Shown here: positions 7,275 through 13,885 of the stretch, piece by piece
Numbering within the stretch: position 1 is the first letter of the stretch
How the letters are laid out: each line of letters opens with the position of its first letter
NCBI GenBank assembly: GCA_947630345.1
Contig: CANRHF010000033.1
Coordinates: 1-14,295 of the forward strand
Length of the DNA stretch: 14,295 bases
Direction of reading: 5' to 3'
DNA from: an uncultured Oscillospiraceae bacterium
GTDB lineage: Bacteria > Bacillota > Clostridia > Oscillospirales > Oscillospiraceae
Notes under the pieces: model-generated
The model's database searches: none
Seen by the model: the letters and a program-made list of their open reading frames with translations, nothing else
Told to the model about the DNA's origin: nothing
Position numbers and translations under genes: made by a program

Positions 7275-8597
7275 CTAGTCCTTCGCCTGCTCCATGGGGA
7301 TCAGCACCCCTAGGGTGAACCATCCGTTTTCCGCTTTCAACGTCAATGAACCGCCGTACTGCTCCACCGTGGAGCGGATGCTTTTCAGTCCGTAGCCGTG
7401 CTGGGAGCGGTCAGCCTTGGTGGTCTGGGGCAGCTCCTTCCCGGTGGCCACGTCCTCCAGGCAGCGGTTTTCCAGGCTCATCCGGAGAAAGCCCCGCTGC
7501 TGGCTTACCGACAGATGGATCACTCGCTGCTCCGGTTCCGCCACCTTGCTCACGCCCTCGATGGCGTTGTCCAGGGCGTTGCCCAGCAGGGTACTCAGCT
7601 CCACCACCCCCATGAAATCCAGGGCGTGGCCGTCCGCCACGCAGGTAAACTGGATGCCGTGGTCCTGGCAGTAGGCGCTCTTTCGGGTGAGGATGGCGTC
7701 CATGACCCGGTTGCCGGTGTGGCACTGAATGTCAAAGGCCCGGATCTCCCGCTCCAGCTGATCCAGCACCGCTGTCTTGTCCTTGGAGTCGATCTCCGAG
7801 CGGAGGACGGCGATCTGGTGCTTCAAATCGTGGTATTTCCGGTTGACCATCTCCATGGACTCCCGGCTGAGCTGGTAGTTGGCGTACTGCATGTTCACCA
7901 CATTTTGCAGGGCCGTGACCTCCTGCAGAGCGTAGGCGTCGCACAGCTGCAAATGGTGGGCGTACAGGATCGCCACCCCTCCCAGGTAGACAATGGTGCG
8001 GATGTTGAATGCCTCAGAAAACCGCTGGGCGCTGAACGGCGTGTCCACCGCCGCGAAGCTCAGGCTGGACAGAATGTAGATCACCAGAGCGATGGCCACG
8101 GTACTGACGCAGGCCGCCCGGGTCACGGGCATTTCGGCGCTCTCCTTCAGATGGATCCGCTCCAGGGCGTACATCAGGAAAAATACCGCCCCCTCGATGA
8201 CCAGGATAAGCACCGCCTGAACCCAGAGCCGCTCAAAAAAGACCACCCTCCGGGCGTAGAACATATACAGCTGCCAGGCCAGGGAAATGGCGAAGCCCCC
8301 CAGAATAAAGGCCCGGGCACAGTAATAGACCCCCCGGTAGCCGTCCTCCCGGCACAGCAGCAGGAAGGGCACGGCGGTCCAGATGGCAAAAACGGACATG
8401 CCAACATTGAAAGGAAACCCGCTTAGCGCCGCCACCCGGTCCATATAGGGGATCATGGGCAGGAAAAGGGCCAGGGCCGCCGCCCAGAATTTCCAGCCCT
8501 TCAGCCGCTTGGGCAGCATGCTCATATACAGCAGGCAGGAAAAGCTGTGGGTCAGGGCCGTCCAGTACCCGGGAATGTTTTGCAGCTCGCCGCTCAT
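7275..8597 (-). CDS. AgrC/LytS-like membrane histidine kinase (GHKL ATPase)
   Basis: Sensor kinase of 440 residues. The first half holds about six or seven hydrophobic segments (roughly 12-30, 36-52, 62-82, 95-114, 126-145, 163-182 and 200-215). A coiled linker then leads to the phosphoacceptor motif DLKHQ, with His260. The ATPase part shows the N-box LLGNALDNAIEG (337-348) and the G-box HGYGLKSI (400-407). Such kinases often sense peptides or cell-envelope signals through the membrane part rather than a large external domain. The start is ATG 8597, which shares one base with the response regulator stop (TGATG) and has GAGGTGG just before it; a longer frame reaching 8738 would lie inside the regulator gene and is rejected. 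It is transcribed with the regulator and ends at the 7222-7268 terminator. The ligand is unknown; its place before the rhamnosidase operon suggests control of glycoside use. Confidence 0.92.
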   Translation of the reverse strand: MSGELQNIPGYWTALTHSFSCLLYMSMLPKRLKGWKFWAAALALFLPMIPYMDRVAALSGFPFNVGMSVFAIWTAVPFLLLCREDGYRGVYYCARAFILGGFAISLAWQLYMFYARRVVFFERLWVQAVLILVIEGAVFFLMYALERIHLKESAEMPVTRAACVSTVAIALVIYILSSLSFAAVDTPFSAQRFSEAFNIRTIVYLGGVAILYAHHLQLCDAYALQEVTALQNVVNMQYANYQLSRESMEMVNRKYHDLKHQIAVLRSEIDSKDKTAVLDQLEREIRAFDIQCHTGNRVMDAILTRKSAYCQDHGIQFTCVADGHALDFMGVVELSTLLGNALDNAIEGVSKVAEPEQRVIHLSVSQQRGFLRMSLENRCLEDVATGKELPQTTKADRSQHGYGLKSIRSTVEQYGGSLTLKAENGWFTLGVLIPMEQAKD

Positions 8598-9304
8598 CAG
8601 CCCACCTCGTTCATATAGCTGTTCAGGGCGTCCAGAAACGCCTTTTTCTTTGCCCGGCTGATCTGCACCGGGGTGCCGTGAACCAGGGCGTCGTCCCCCC
8701 GGATGCCGTCCACATGCTCCAGATTCACCAGGTAGCACTTATTGCACCGGAAGAAGCTCATGCCCGCCAGGCTCTCCTCCACCTCTTTCATGGTCCCGGT
8801 GGCAGTGATCAGCCCGTCGGCGGTGTGGTAGGCCAGGCTGTGGCCGTCCACCTCCACGAAGTAGATCCGCCCGGCCTCCACCTTTTGAGAGCCGCCGCGG
8901 TTGGCCAGGTACAGATAGCGTTTGGTGCGCTTTTGCAGCCGGCTGATGGCTTTTTCCAGGCTGGTGGAGAAGGTGAAGTAGGAAAAGGGCTTGAGAATAT
9001 AGTCCAGCGCGTCCACAGAGTAGCCCCGGATGGCGTAGGCGGACATATTGGTGATGAAAATAATGGCAACCTCTCTGTCCCGCTTCCGGATCTCTTGGGC
9101 GGCGGTCATGCCGTCCATATAATTCATCTGAATGTCCATCAGAATGATGTCGTACTCCGCCCGGTAGTCCAGAGCGATCTCGTCCCCATCCCGGAACTCC
9201 CGGATGGAAAAACGGGTATGGTTTTCCCCCTCAAATCGGGTCAGATATTCCCGCAACTGCTTGGTATACAGGGGGTCGTCTTCCACCAGAGCGATCCGAA
9301 TCAT
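8597..9304 (-). CDS. LytTR-family response regulator (AgrA-like)
   Basis: DNA-binding response regulator of 235 residues, cognate to the adjacent kinase. The receiver domain (about 1-122) has the acidic pair Asp9-Asp10, the phosphoacceptor Asp57 in IILMDIQM, Thr85 in FITN, and Lys105 in DYILKPF. A LytTR domain follows (about 130-230), with FVEVDGHSL, FFRCNKCYLVNL and a basic ISRAKKKAF near the end, typical of regulators that bind direct repeats as activators. ATG 9304 is preceded by GGGAGGAAG. The gene is first in a two-gene operon with a strong promoter about 40 bases upstream. No peptide precursor or AgrB-type processing gene is in the window, so this is not a complete agr quorum locus as seen. 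The candidate target is the rhamnosidase operon promoter. Confidence 0.93.
   Translation of the reverse strand: MIRIALVEDDPLYTKQLREYLTRFEGENHTRFSIREFRDGDEIALDYRAEYDIILMDIQMNYMDGMTAAQEIRKRDREVAIIFITNMSAYAIRGYSVDALDYILKPFSYFTFSTSLEKAISRLQKRTKRYLYLANRGGSQKVEAGRIYFVEVDGHSLAYHTADGLITATGTMKEVEESLAGMSFFRCNKCYLVNLEHVDGIRGDDALVHGTPVQISRAKKKAFLDALNSYMNEVG
8602..8608 (-). promoter_or_regulatory. Ribosome binding site for the kinase, inside the regulator gene
   Basis: GAGGTGG, 4 bases before the ATG that overlaps the regulator stop. It supports the short kinase start and translational coupling. Confidence 0.75.
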
Positions 9305-9350
9305 AGCTTCCTCCCATTCCCCAAATCGGCTAAATCATCCTTCTTATATT

Positions 9351-9379
9351 ATTTTATTTTTAGTTGGTTTTTTTGTCAA
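9351..9379 (-). promoter_or_regulatory. Sigma-A-type promoter of the two-component operon
   Basis: TTGACA (9379-9374), a 17-base A-rich spacer, and TAAAAT (9356-9351), giving a start near 9344 and a leader of about 40 bases. It is close to consensus, so the two-component pair is likely made constitutively at some level. Confidence 0.8.
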
Positions 9380-9399
9380 GGATTTTGTTGCGCTCCGGG

Positions 9400-9421
9400 A
9401 AAAAGCGCCTTTTTTCGGGCG
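9400..9421 (-). terminator. Weak secondary terminator-like hairpin
   Basis: CGCC-CGAAAAAA-GGCG followed by CTTTTT on the minus strand. The 4-bp stem is weak. The CGCC arm can pair instead with GGCG at 9429-9426 (loop AATA), so the two folds exclude each other. It may help finish transcripts that pass the larger hairpin at 9441-9473. Confidence 0.3.
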
Positions 9422-9440
9422 TATTCGCCGGGTGGAGAGA

Positions 9441-9473
9441 ATCAGCGGCTCCCCCTCTCGGGAAGCCGCTGAT
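9441..9473 (-). terminator. Strong 3' hairpin after the glyA-hydrolase operon
   Basis: ATCAGCGGCT / AGCCGCTGAT, ten perfect base pairs extended by a T-G pair and CCC/GGG to 14, with loop GAGAG. It begins at the base after the hydrolase stop codon. The following sequence is TCTCTCC, so the T-tract is poor. It may still terminate, or mainly protect the 3' end. Confidence 0.55.
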
Positions 9474-10343
9474 TTACAGGTATTTTCGGAAGAAGGCGCA
9501 TTCGTCATCGTTGCACGCCTTTGCCTCCGGCAGGGGCAGGTTCACATGAAATACATGAGCCACCTGCTTGTCCTCCTCCCTGCCGTAGCACTTCCAGGCG
9601 GCCTCCACGCCCTTTTCCCGAAGGAAGCGGTACATGGGCTCCGCCGCTTCCCGGAGAAAATCGTTGCAAGCGGTAGCCAAATACGCCGGAGGGTAGCCGC
9701 TCCCAATGGCGTCCAGCTCCCGGAGGCGGGGATCGCTTTCGTCCAGATCCCCAAAATAATCCAGCTGGATCCCCTCCCGGGGCTCCTTGGCACGCAGGGC
9801 CAGATCGTACATGCCGCAGTTGAGGCCCAGGGCCCGCAGGGTGACCCGAGGCACCCGGAAGGGAAAGAGGGCGGCGTATTCCGGGTTTTCCCAGACGGCG
9901 GCGTACTGGCTGGCCAGCTGGGCCCCCGCCGAATCCCCCACCAGCACCACCCGTTCCGGGTCCAGGCGCAGATCCGCGTCCGCCTCCGTCAGCCAGGTCA
10001 GCACCCGATTCAGGTCCTCCAAGGGCGTGGGGAATTTCCACCTGGGGGCCAGGCGGTAGTTAAAATTCACCACGGCAAACCCCCGCCGTGCCAGATCCAT
10101 GCAATACCGGCGGTAGATCTCCTTATTGCCGTAGACATATCCGCCCCCGTGGACGCTGACGATGGTGGGCAGTCTCCCCGCCGCCTCCTGGGGGAAGTAC
10201 ACATCCAGCCGGTTGGCCCGCCCATGAGGGCCATAGGATAAATCCCGCTTTTGGGCCACCCCTTCGGGCAGGGGGATCTTCCGGTCCCGGAGAAAATCCG
10301 CGATCCCCGCCCAGAACCGGAACCCCAGCGCCTGGGAGGTCAT
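9474..10343 (-). CDS. Alpha/beta hydrolase, HSL-type esterase
   Basis: Serine hydrolase of 289 residues in the alpha/beta fold, of the hormone-sensitive-lipase/acetyl-esterase kind. It shows the oxyanion motif HGGG (65-68), the nucleophile elbow GDSAG with Ser138, and the tyrosine-rich NYRLAP (95-100) typical of this group. Asp228 in ACNDF and His263 in AHVF are the likely rest of the triad. There is no signal peptide, so it should be cytoplasmic. Its ATG overlaps the glyA stop (ATGA), and only a weak ribosome site precedes it, so translation probably depends on ribosomes leaving glyA. Deacylation of a small ester or a carbohydrate acetyl group is plausible, but the link with serine/glycine metabolism is not obvious. 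Family firm, substrate unknown. Confidence 0.88.
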   Translation of the reverse strand: MTSQALGFRFWAGIADFLRDRKIPLPEGVAQKRDLSYGPHGRANRLDVYFPQEAAGRLPTIVSVHGGGYVYGNKEIYRRYCMDLARRGFAVVNFNYRLAPRWKFPTPLEDLNRVLTWLTEADADLRLDPERVVLVGDSAGAQLASQYAAVWENPEYAALFPFRVPRVTLRALGLNCGMYDLALRAKEPREGIQLDYFGDLDESDPRLRELDAIGSGYPPAYLATACNDFLREAAEPMYRFLREKGVEAAWKCYGREEDKQVAHVFHVNLPLPEAKACNDDECAFFRKYL

Positions 10344-11596
10344 ACCTGATAGAGGGGATACTTCCGGCAGATGTCCGCCACGGTGTCCCGCACCTGCCGG
10401 GCTGTCCCCTCAAAGTCCCGGGCGGTCATGGCGATGCACTTGGCGATGACCCGCATTTCCTCCGGGCCCAAGCCCCGGGTGGTGACGGCGGCGGTGCCGA
10501 TCCGCACGCCGCTGGTGATGGCGGGCTTCTCCGGGTCCCCGGGAATGGCGTTCTTGTTCAGGGTAATGTGGTTGGCGTCCAGCCGGTTCTGAAGCTCCTT
10601 GCCGGTAATGCCCATGGGCCGCAGATCCGCCAGCATCAGATGGTTGTCCGTGCCGCCGGTGACCAGATCAAAGCCCTCGTCCAGCAGCGCCTGGGCCAGG
10701 ACCTTGGCGTTGGCGACCACATTCCGGGCGTAGTCCTTGAAGGCGGGCTCCATGGCTTCCCGCAGGCACACCGCCTTGGCGGCAATGATGTGCTCCAGGG
10801 GGCCGCCCTGGGTGCCGGGGAAAACGGCGGAATTGATTTTCTTAGCGAACTCCTCCTTGCCCAGAATCAGGCCGCCCCGGGGGCCCCGGAGGGTCTTGTG
10901 GGTGGTGGTGGTGACGATGTCCGCATAGGGCACCGGGTTCTGATGGGCCCCGCCGGCCACCAGCCCGGCGATGTGGGCCATGTCCACCATCAGCACAGCC
11001 CCCACCTCGTGGGCGATATCCGCGAAAATAGAGAAGTCGATGGCCCGGGGATAGGCCGAAGCTCCGGCAATGATCAGCTTGGGACTGTTCTTCCGCGCCA
11101 GGTCCCGAACCTGGTCGTAGTCGATGAGGCCGGTCTCGTGGTTCACGTCGTAGGAGACCACCCGGTAGTATTTGCCGGAGATGTTGGCGGGGCTGCCGTG
11201 GGACAGGTGGCCGCCGTTGGCCAAGCTCATACCCATCAGGGTGTCCCCGGGCTGGAGCAGGGCCAGCTGCACCGCTGCGTTGGCCTGGGCCCCGGAATGG
11301 GGCTGGACATTGGCAAATTCCGCCCCGAACAGGTCCTTGGCCCGCTGGATGCACAGGCTCTCCACCTCGTCTACATACTGGCACCCGCCGTAGTACCGTT
11401 TGCCGGGGAGTCCTTCGGCGTATTTATTGGTGAGGACCGACCCCATGGCGGCAATCACCGCCGGAGAGGCGAAGTTTTCCGAGGCGATCAGCTCCAGCCC
11501 ATTCAGCTGCCGGTCCAGCTCCCGGCTCATCATGGCGGACAGCTCAGGATCCGAATAGGCCACAAATCCAATGGCGTCCAATAGCTTTCCGTACAT
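10340..11596 (-). CDS. glyA: Serine hydroxymethyltransferase
   Basis: PLP enzyme that converts L-serine and tetrahydrofolate to glycine and 5,10-methylene-tetrahydrofolate, the main source of one-carbon units; cytoplasmic. The 418 residues match the usual bacterial length. Visible landmarks are ELIASENFAS near the N-terminus (35-44), NKYAEGLPGKRYYGG (57-71), PHSGAQAN (99-106), the active-site VDMAHIAGLVA (204-214), and the PLP lysine Lys234 in TTTTHKTLRGPRGG. The ATG start has AAAGGA about nine bases upstream. The gene leads a two-gene operon with the esterase, from a promoter at 11670-11697 and through a leader hairpin. It is divergent to the amidohydrolase gene, sharing a 176-base control region. 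Nothing is missing or unusual in the protein. Confidence 0.98.
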   Translation of the reverse strand: MYGKLLDAIGFVAYSDPELSAMMSRELDRQLNGLELIASENFASPAVIAAMGSVLTNKYAEGLPGKRYYGGCQYVDEVESLCIQRAKDLFGAEFANVQPHSGAQANAAVQLALLQPGDTLMGMSLANGGHLSHGSPANISGKYYRVVSYDVNHETGLIDYDQVRDLARKNSPKLIIAGASAYPRAIDFSIFADIAHEVGAVLMVDMAHIAGLVAGGAHQNPVPYADIVTTTTHKTLRGPRGGLILGKEEFAKKINSAVFPGTQGGPLEHIIAAKAVCLREAMEPAFKDYARNVVANAKVLAQALLDEGFDLVTGGTDNHLMLADLRPMGITGKELQNRLDANHITLNKNAIPGDPEKPAITSGVRIGTAAVTTRGLGPEEMRVIAKCIAMTARDFEGTARQVRDTVADICRKYPLYQV

Positions 11597-11620
11597 TTTG
11601 ACACATCCTTTATCTTTTTC

Positions 11621-11651
11621 AGAAAACCGGCGGCGCAGAGGAGGCCGCCGG
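11621..11651 (-). terminator. Attenuator-like hairpin in the glyA leader
   Basis: CCGGCGGC / GCCGCCGG, a perfect 8-bp stem with a 9-base loop (11651-11627), followed by TTTTCT on the glyA strand. It begins about 12 bases after the predicted transcription start and ends before the ribosome site. It has the shape of an intrinsic terminator but sits before, not after, a gene. No leader peptide, T-box or known riboswitch fits in so short a leader. Confidence 0.5.
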
Positions 11652-11669
11652 GATTTCTATTATGCAATT

Positions 11670-11697
11670 AGTATACACTTTTTCCGAAAAAAGTCAA
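11670..11697 (-). promoter_or_regulatory. glyA promoter with a palindrome in the spacer
   Basis: TTGACT (11697-11692), a 16-base spacer, and TATACT (11675-11670), with a start near 11663. The spacer and the -35 edge lie within ACTTTTTCCGAAAAAAGT (11677-11694), whose 7-base arms ACTTTTT / AAAAAGT are inverted. A repressor bound there would block the promoter. On the plus strand I found only a weak -10-like TAAAAT at 11742-11747 for the amidohydrolase gene. Confidence 0.65.
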
Positions 11698-11756
11698 CCG
11701 GACTGTGTAAATTGCCCCTTCCCTTTTGGAAAAAAAGTTTGTAAAATAGAAAGAAA

Positions 11757-11763
11757 AAAGGAG
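11757..11763 (+). promoter_or_regulatory. Ribosome binding site deciding the amidohydrolase start
   Basis: AAAGGAG, 9 bases before ATG 11773. The open frame extends 37 codons further upstream to 11662, across the glyA promoter, but without a ribosome site, so the shorter protein is preferred. Confidence 0.8.
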
Positions 11764-11772
11764 TTTTGTCCC

Positions 11773-12924
11773 ATGCTGTTCATTCAAAACGCCCATCTCA
11801 AGCCCATCACCGCTCCAGATATCCCCAACGGCTGTCTGCTCATCGGGGACGATGGGAAAATCGCCGCCCTGGGCGCCGATCTGACCCCGCCGGAGGGCGC
11901 GGAAATTCTGGACGCGGAGGGCCGCTTGGTCACCCCCGGCTGCGTGGAGGCCCACTGTCACATTGGCCTGGACAACGAGGCCGTGGGCTGGGAGGGCAAG
12001 GACTACAACGAGGTCACCGACCCCATCACCCCCCAAATGCGGGCCATCGACTCCATCTACCCCCAGGACGAGGCCTTCGGCAACGCCCTTCGGGGAGGCG
12101 TCACCACCGCCTGCACCGGCCCGGGCAGTGCCAACGTCATTGGCGGCACTTTCGCCGTCATCAAGTTGGCGGGGAGCCGGGTGGACGACATGGTGGTGAA
12201 ATTCCCCGCCGCCATGAAGTGCGCCTTCGGCGAGAATCCCCGCCGGGTCTACGGCCAGGGCGCCAAGCGGTCTCCCGCCACCCGGATGGGCGTGGCCGCC
12301 CTGCTGCGGGACTTTCTGACCAAGGCCCGGAAGTACCAGCAGGACACCGACGAGGGAAAGGACCCCGCCTTTGACGCCAAGCTGGAGGCCATGCTGCCGG
12401 TGATGCGGGGCCAGATTCCCCTCAAAGCCCACGCCCACCGGGCCGACGACATTTTTACCGCCATCCGCATTGCCAAAGAGTTTGGACTAAAGCTGACCCT
12501 GGATCACTGCACCGACGGCGCGGAAATCGCCGACGCCCTGGGGGCGGAGGGATATCCCGCCTTTATCGGCCCCAGCCTGGGCACCAAGAGCAAGGTGGAG
12601 CTGAAAAACAAGAGCTTCGCCACCGCCGGGGTTTTGGATAAGGCCGGGGTGGACGTCAGCATCATTACCGACGCCCCCGTGATCCCCCTGCAATACCTGC
12701 CTCTCTGCGCCGGACTGGCGGCGGAAGCGGGTCTGGGGGAAAAAGCCGCCTGGGAGGCCATCACCATCCGGCCCGCCCGGGCGCTGGGCGTGGCGGACCG
12801 GATGGGCAGCCTGGAAGTGGGGAAGGACGCCGATATCGTGGTCTGGACCGCCAACCCGCTGACCACCGTCGGCGGTCACGCCTGGCAAACCTTTGTAAAC
12901 GGGAAGACCGTCTACACGGATTGA
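11773..12924 (+). CDS. Metal-dependent amidohydrolase, imidazolonepropionase-like
   Basis: Amidohydrolase-superfamily enzyme of 383 residues. A short beta domain at the N-terminus (1-55) and C-terminus (about 335-383, with GSLEVGKDADIVVW) flanks a metal-binding barrel. Metal ligands are visible as the HxH pair His61/His63 in EAHCHIG, His220/His222 in KAHAHRADD, His245 in LDHCTD, and Asp300 in ITDAPV. This is the pattern of the imidazolonepropionase-related group, which opens C-N bonds in rings or peptides. It has no signal peptide and should be cytoplasmic. It is a single gene, divergent from glyA and closed by the terminator at 12943-12987. None of the neighbouring genes belongs to histidine degradation, so I do not call it hutI; the substrate is unknown. 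Confidence 0.9.
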   Translation: MLFIQNAHLKPITAPDIPNGCLLIGDDGKIAALGADLTPPEGAEILDAEGRLVTPGCVEAHCHIGLDNEAVGWEGKDYNEVTDPITPQMRAIDSIYPQDEAFGNALRGGVTTACTGPGSANVIGGTFAVIKLAGSRVDDMVVKFPAAMKCAFGENPRRVYGQGAKRSPATRMGVAALLRDFLTKARKYQQDTDEGKDPAFDAKLEAMLPVMRGQIPLKAHAHRADDIFTAIRIAKEFGLKLTLDHCTDGAEIADALGAEGYPAFIGPSLGTKSKVELKNKSFATAGVLDKAGVDVSIITDAPVIPLQYLPLCAGLAAEAGLGEKAAWEAITIRPARALGVADRMGSLEVGKDADIVVWTANPLTTVGGHAWQTFVNGKTVYTD

Positions 12925-12942
12925 CCATTTTCACGAATATAG

Positions 12943-12987
12943 AAAAGGCAGCCGAAAAGCGTTTCCGCTTTCCGTGCTGCCTTTTTT
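12943..12987. terminator. Bidirectional terminator between convergent genes
   Basis: AAAAGGCAGC (12943-12952) pairs with GCTGCCTTTT (12976-12985), with an inner GAAAAGCG/CGCTTTCC helix and one mismatch. Six T follow on the plus strand and TTTTC on the minus strand. It serves the amidohydrolase (plus) and the sirtuin-macrodomain transcript (minus), whose stop codon is about 50 bases away. Confidence 0.85.
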
Positions 12988-13033
12988 GCGCGAAATATCA
13001 TAACACGCATTGGAGGAAGGGTACGGGGATGCC

Positions 13034-13885
13034 TCACCGCAAATCCCTTAAAACCCGCCCAATATCCTCATCGATGCAGATGGACTGCTTCTCAATCTCC
13101 GCCGGGCAGAGTGCCTCCCCGTAATTGACGCAGGCGTAGGTAGCCGCTTTGTTCTGTGCAGTCATACGCCAGAACGGATACTTGATAATGACCGGCGTAT
13201 TATACCCGACGCCGAGTTCCAGAAACAGAATCCGTCCGTTCCTCCGTGTCCGTAGGAAGTTCTCGTACCGCTCCGCTGCTCGGTGCCAGCCCTCGTCCTC
13301 CACAAATTTGTCGTCAGCACGCAGATTCATGGTCATCGGCTTTCCGCAATGCGGGCAGACGGGCAGCAGCTCGGACGGAATACACATATTCGCCTGCTGT
13401 TCCATCATCTGCCGGATCGTTTTCTCGTTATCAAAGGTTTCTTGACAACATGGCGTGGAGCATTGGAACAGCCCGTAGTCGCCCTGCGTATAGAAAAGCC
13501 GCTTTTTATCAAAACCGGCTTTCTGAAAGCAGTGATCCACGTTCGTGGTGATCACAAAATAATCCTTGTCCCGAACCAGCGCCAGCAGTTCATCATAAAC
13601 CGGCTTTGGAGCGTCCATATAACGGTTGATAAAAATATACCGGCTCCAATACGCCCAAAATTCCTCCGGCGAGGGAAACGGATAAAAGCCGCCGGAGTAC
13701 ATATCGGAAAAGCCGTATTTTTCGGCAAAGTCTGAGAAGTACCGCCGAAATCGCTCACCCGTATAAACGAATCCCGCAGAAGTGGAAAGTCCCGCTCCCG
13801 CTCCAATTACGATGGCTTCCGACCTATGTATCGCATTTGAAAGGTTCTGAATTTGCTCTATTTGACGCCTTGCTTGATTCAACAT
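13034..13885 (-). CDS. Class M sirtuin (SirTM), protein ADP-ribosyltransferase
   Basis: NAD+-dependent sirtuin-fold protein of 283 residues. The Rossmann motif GAGAGLSTSAGF (28-39) binds NAD. TTNVDHCF (113-120) stands where ordinary sirtuins have QNID, and YTQGDYG (132-138) has Gln134 in the place of the usual catalytic His. That exchange is typical of SirTM, which transfers ADP-ribose to protein rather than deacetylating. Zinc-finger cysteines are visible at 142/146/147 and in CPHC (177-180). In Staphylococcus and Streptococcus, SirTM modifies a lipoylated GcvH-like protein, and the partner macrodomain removes the mark. The ATG is preceded by GGGGGAAAA and overlaps the macrodomain stop by 7 bases (ATGTTGA), so the two are co-translated. 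Base composition is AT-richer than in the genes to the left. Neither GcvH-L nor a lipoate ligase is visible here. Confidence 0.9.
   Translation of the reverse strand: MLNQARRQIEQIQNLSNAIHRSEAIVIGAGAGLSTSAGFVYTGERFRRYFSDFAEKYGFSDMYSGGFYPFPSPEEFWAYWSRYIFINRYMDAPKPVYDELLALVRDKDYFVITTNVDHCFQKAGFDKKRLFYTQGDYGLFQCSTPCCQETFDNEKTIRQMMEQQANMCIPSELLPVCPHCGKPMTMNLRADDKFVEDEGWHRAAERYENFLRTRRNGRILFLELGVGYNTPVIIKYPFWRMTAQNKAATYACVNYGEALCPAEIEKQSICIDEDIGRVLRDLR

Noticed and set aside
8598..8738. N-terminal extension of the kinase
   Set aside because: It lies wholly inside the regulator gene, lacks a ribosome site and is not hydrophobic. The TGATG-coupled start is better.
9361..9395. LytTR-like sites at the two-component promoter (autoregulation)
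   Set aside because: Only TTAGTTGGT and TTTGTTGCG on the opposite strand resemble half-sites, and they are 15 bases apart, not 12.
10568..11584. Plus-strand frame of 338 codons opposite glyA
   Set aside because: It is fully antisense to a complete glyA and its translation matches no family.
11668..12438. Minus-strand frame opposite the amidohydrolase
   Set aside because: It is a shadow of the plus-strand gene, whose metal-ligand motifs are all present.
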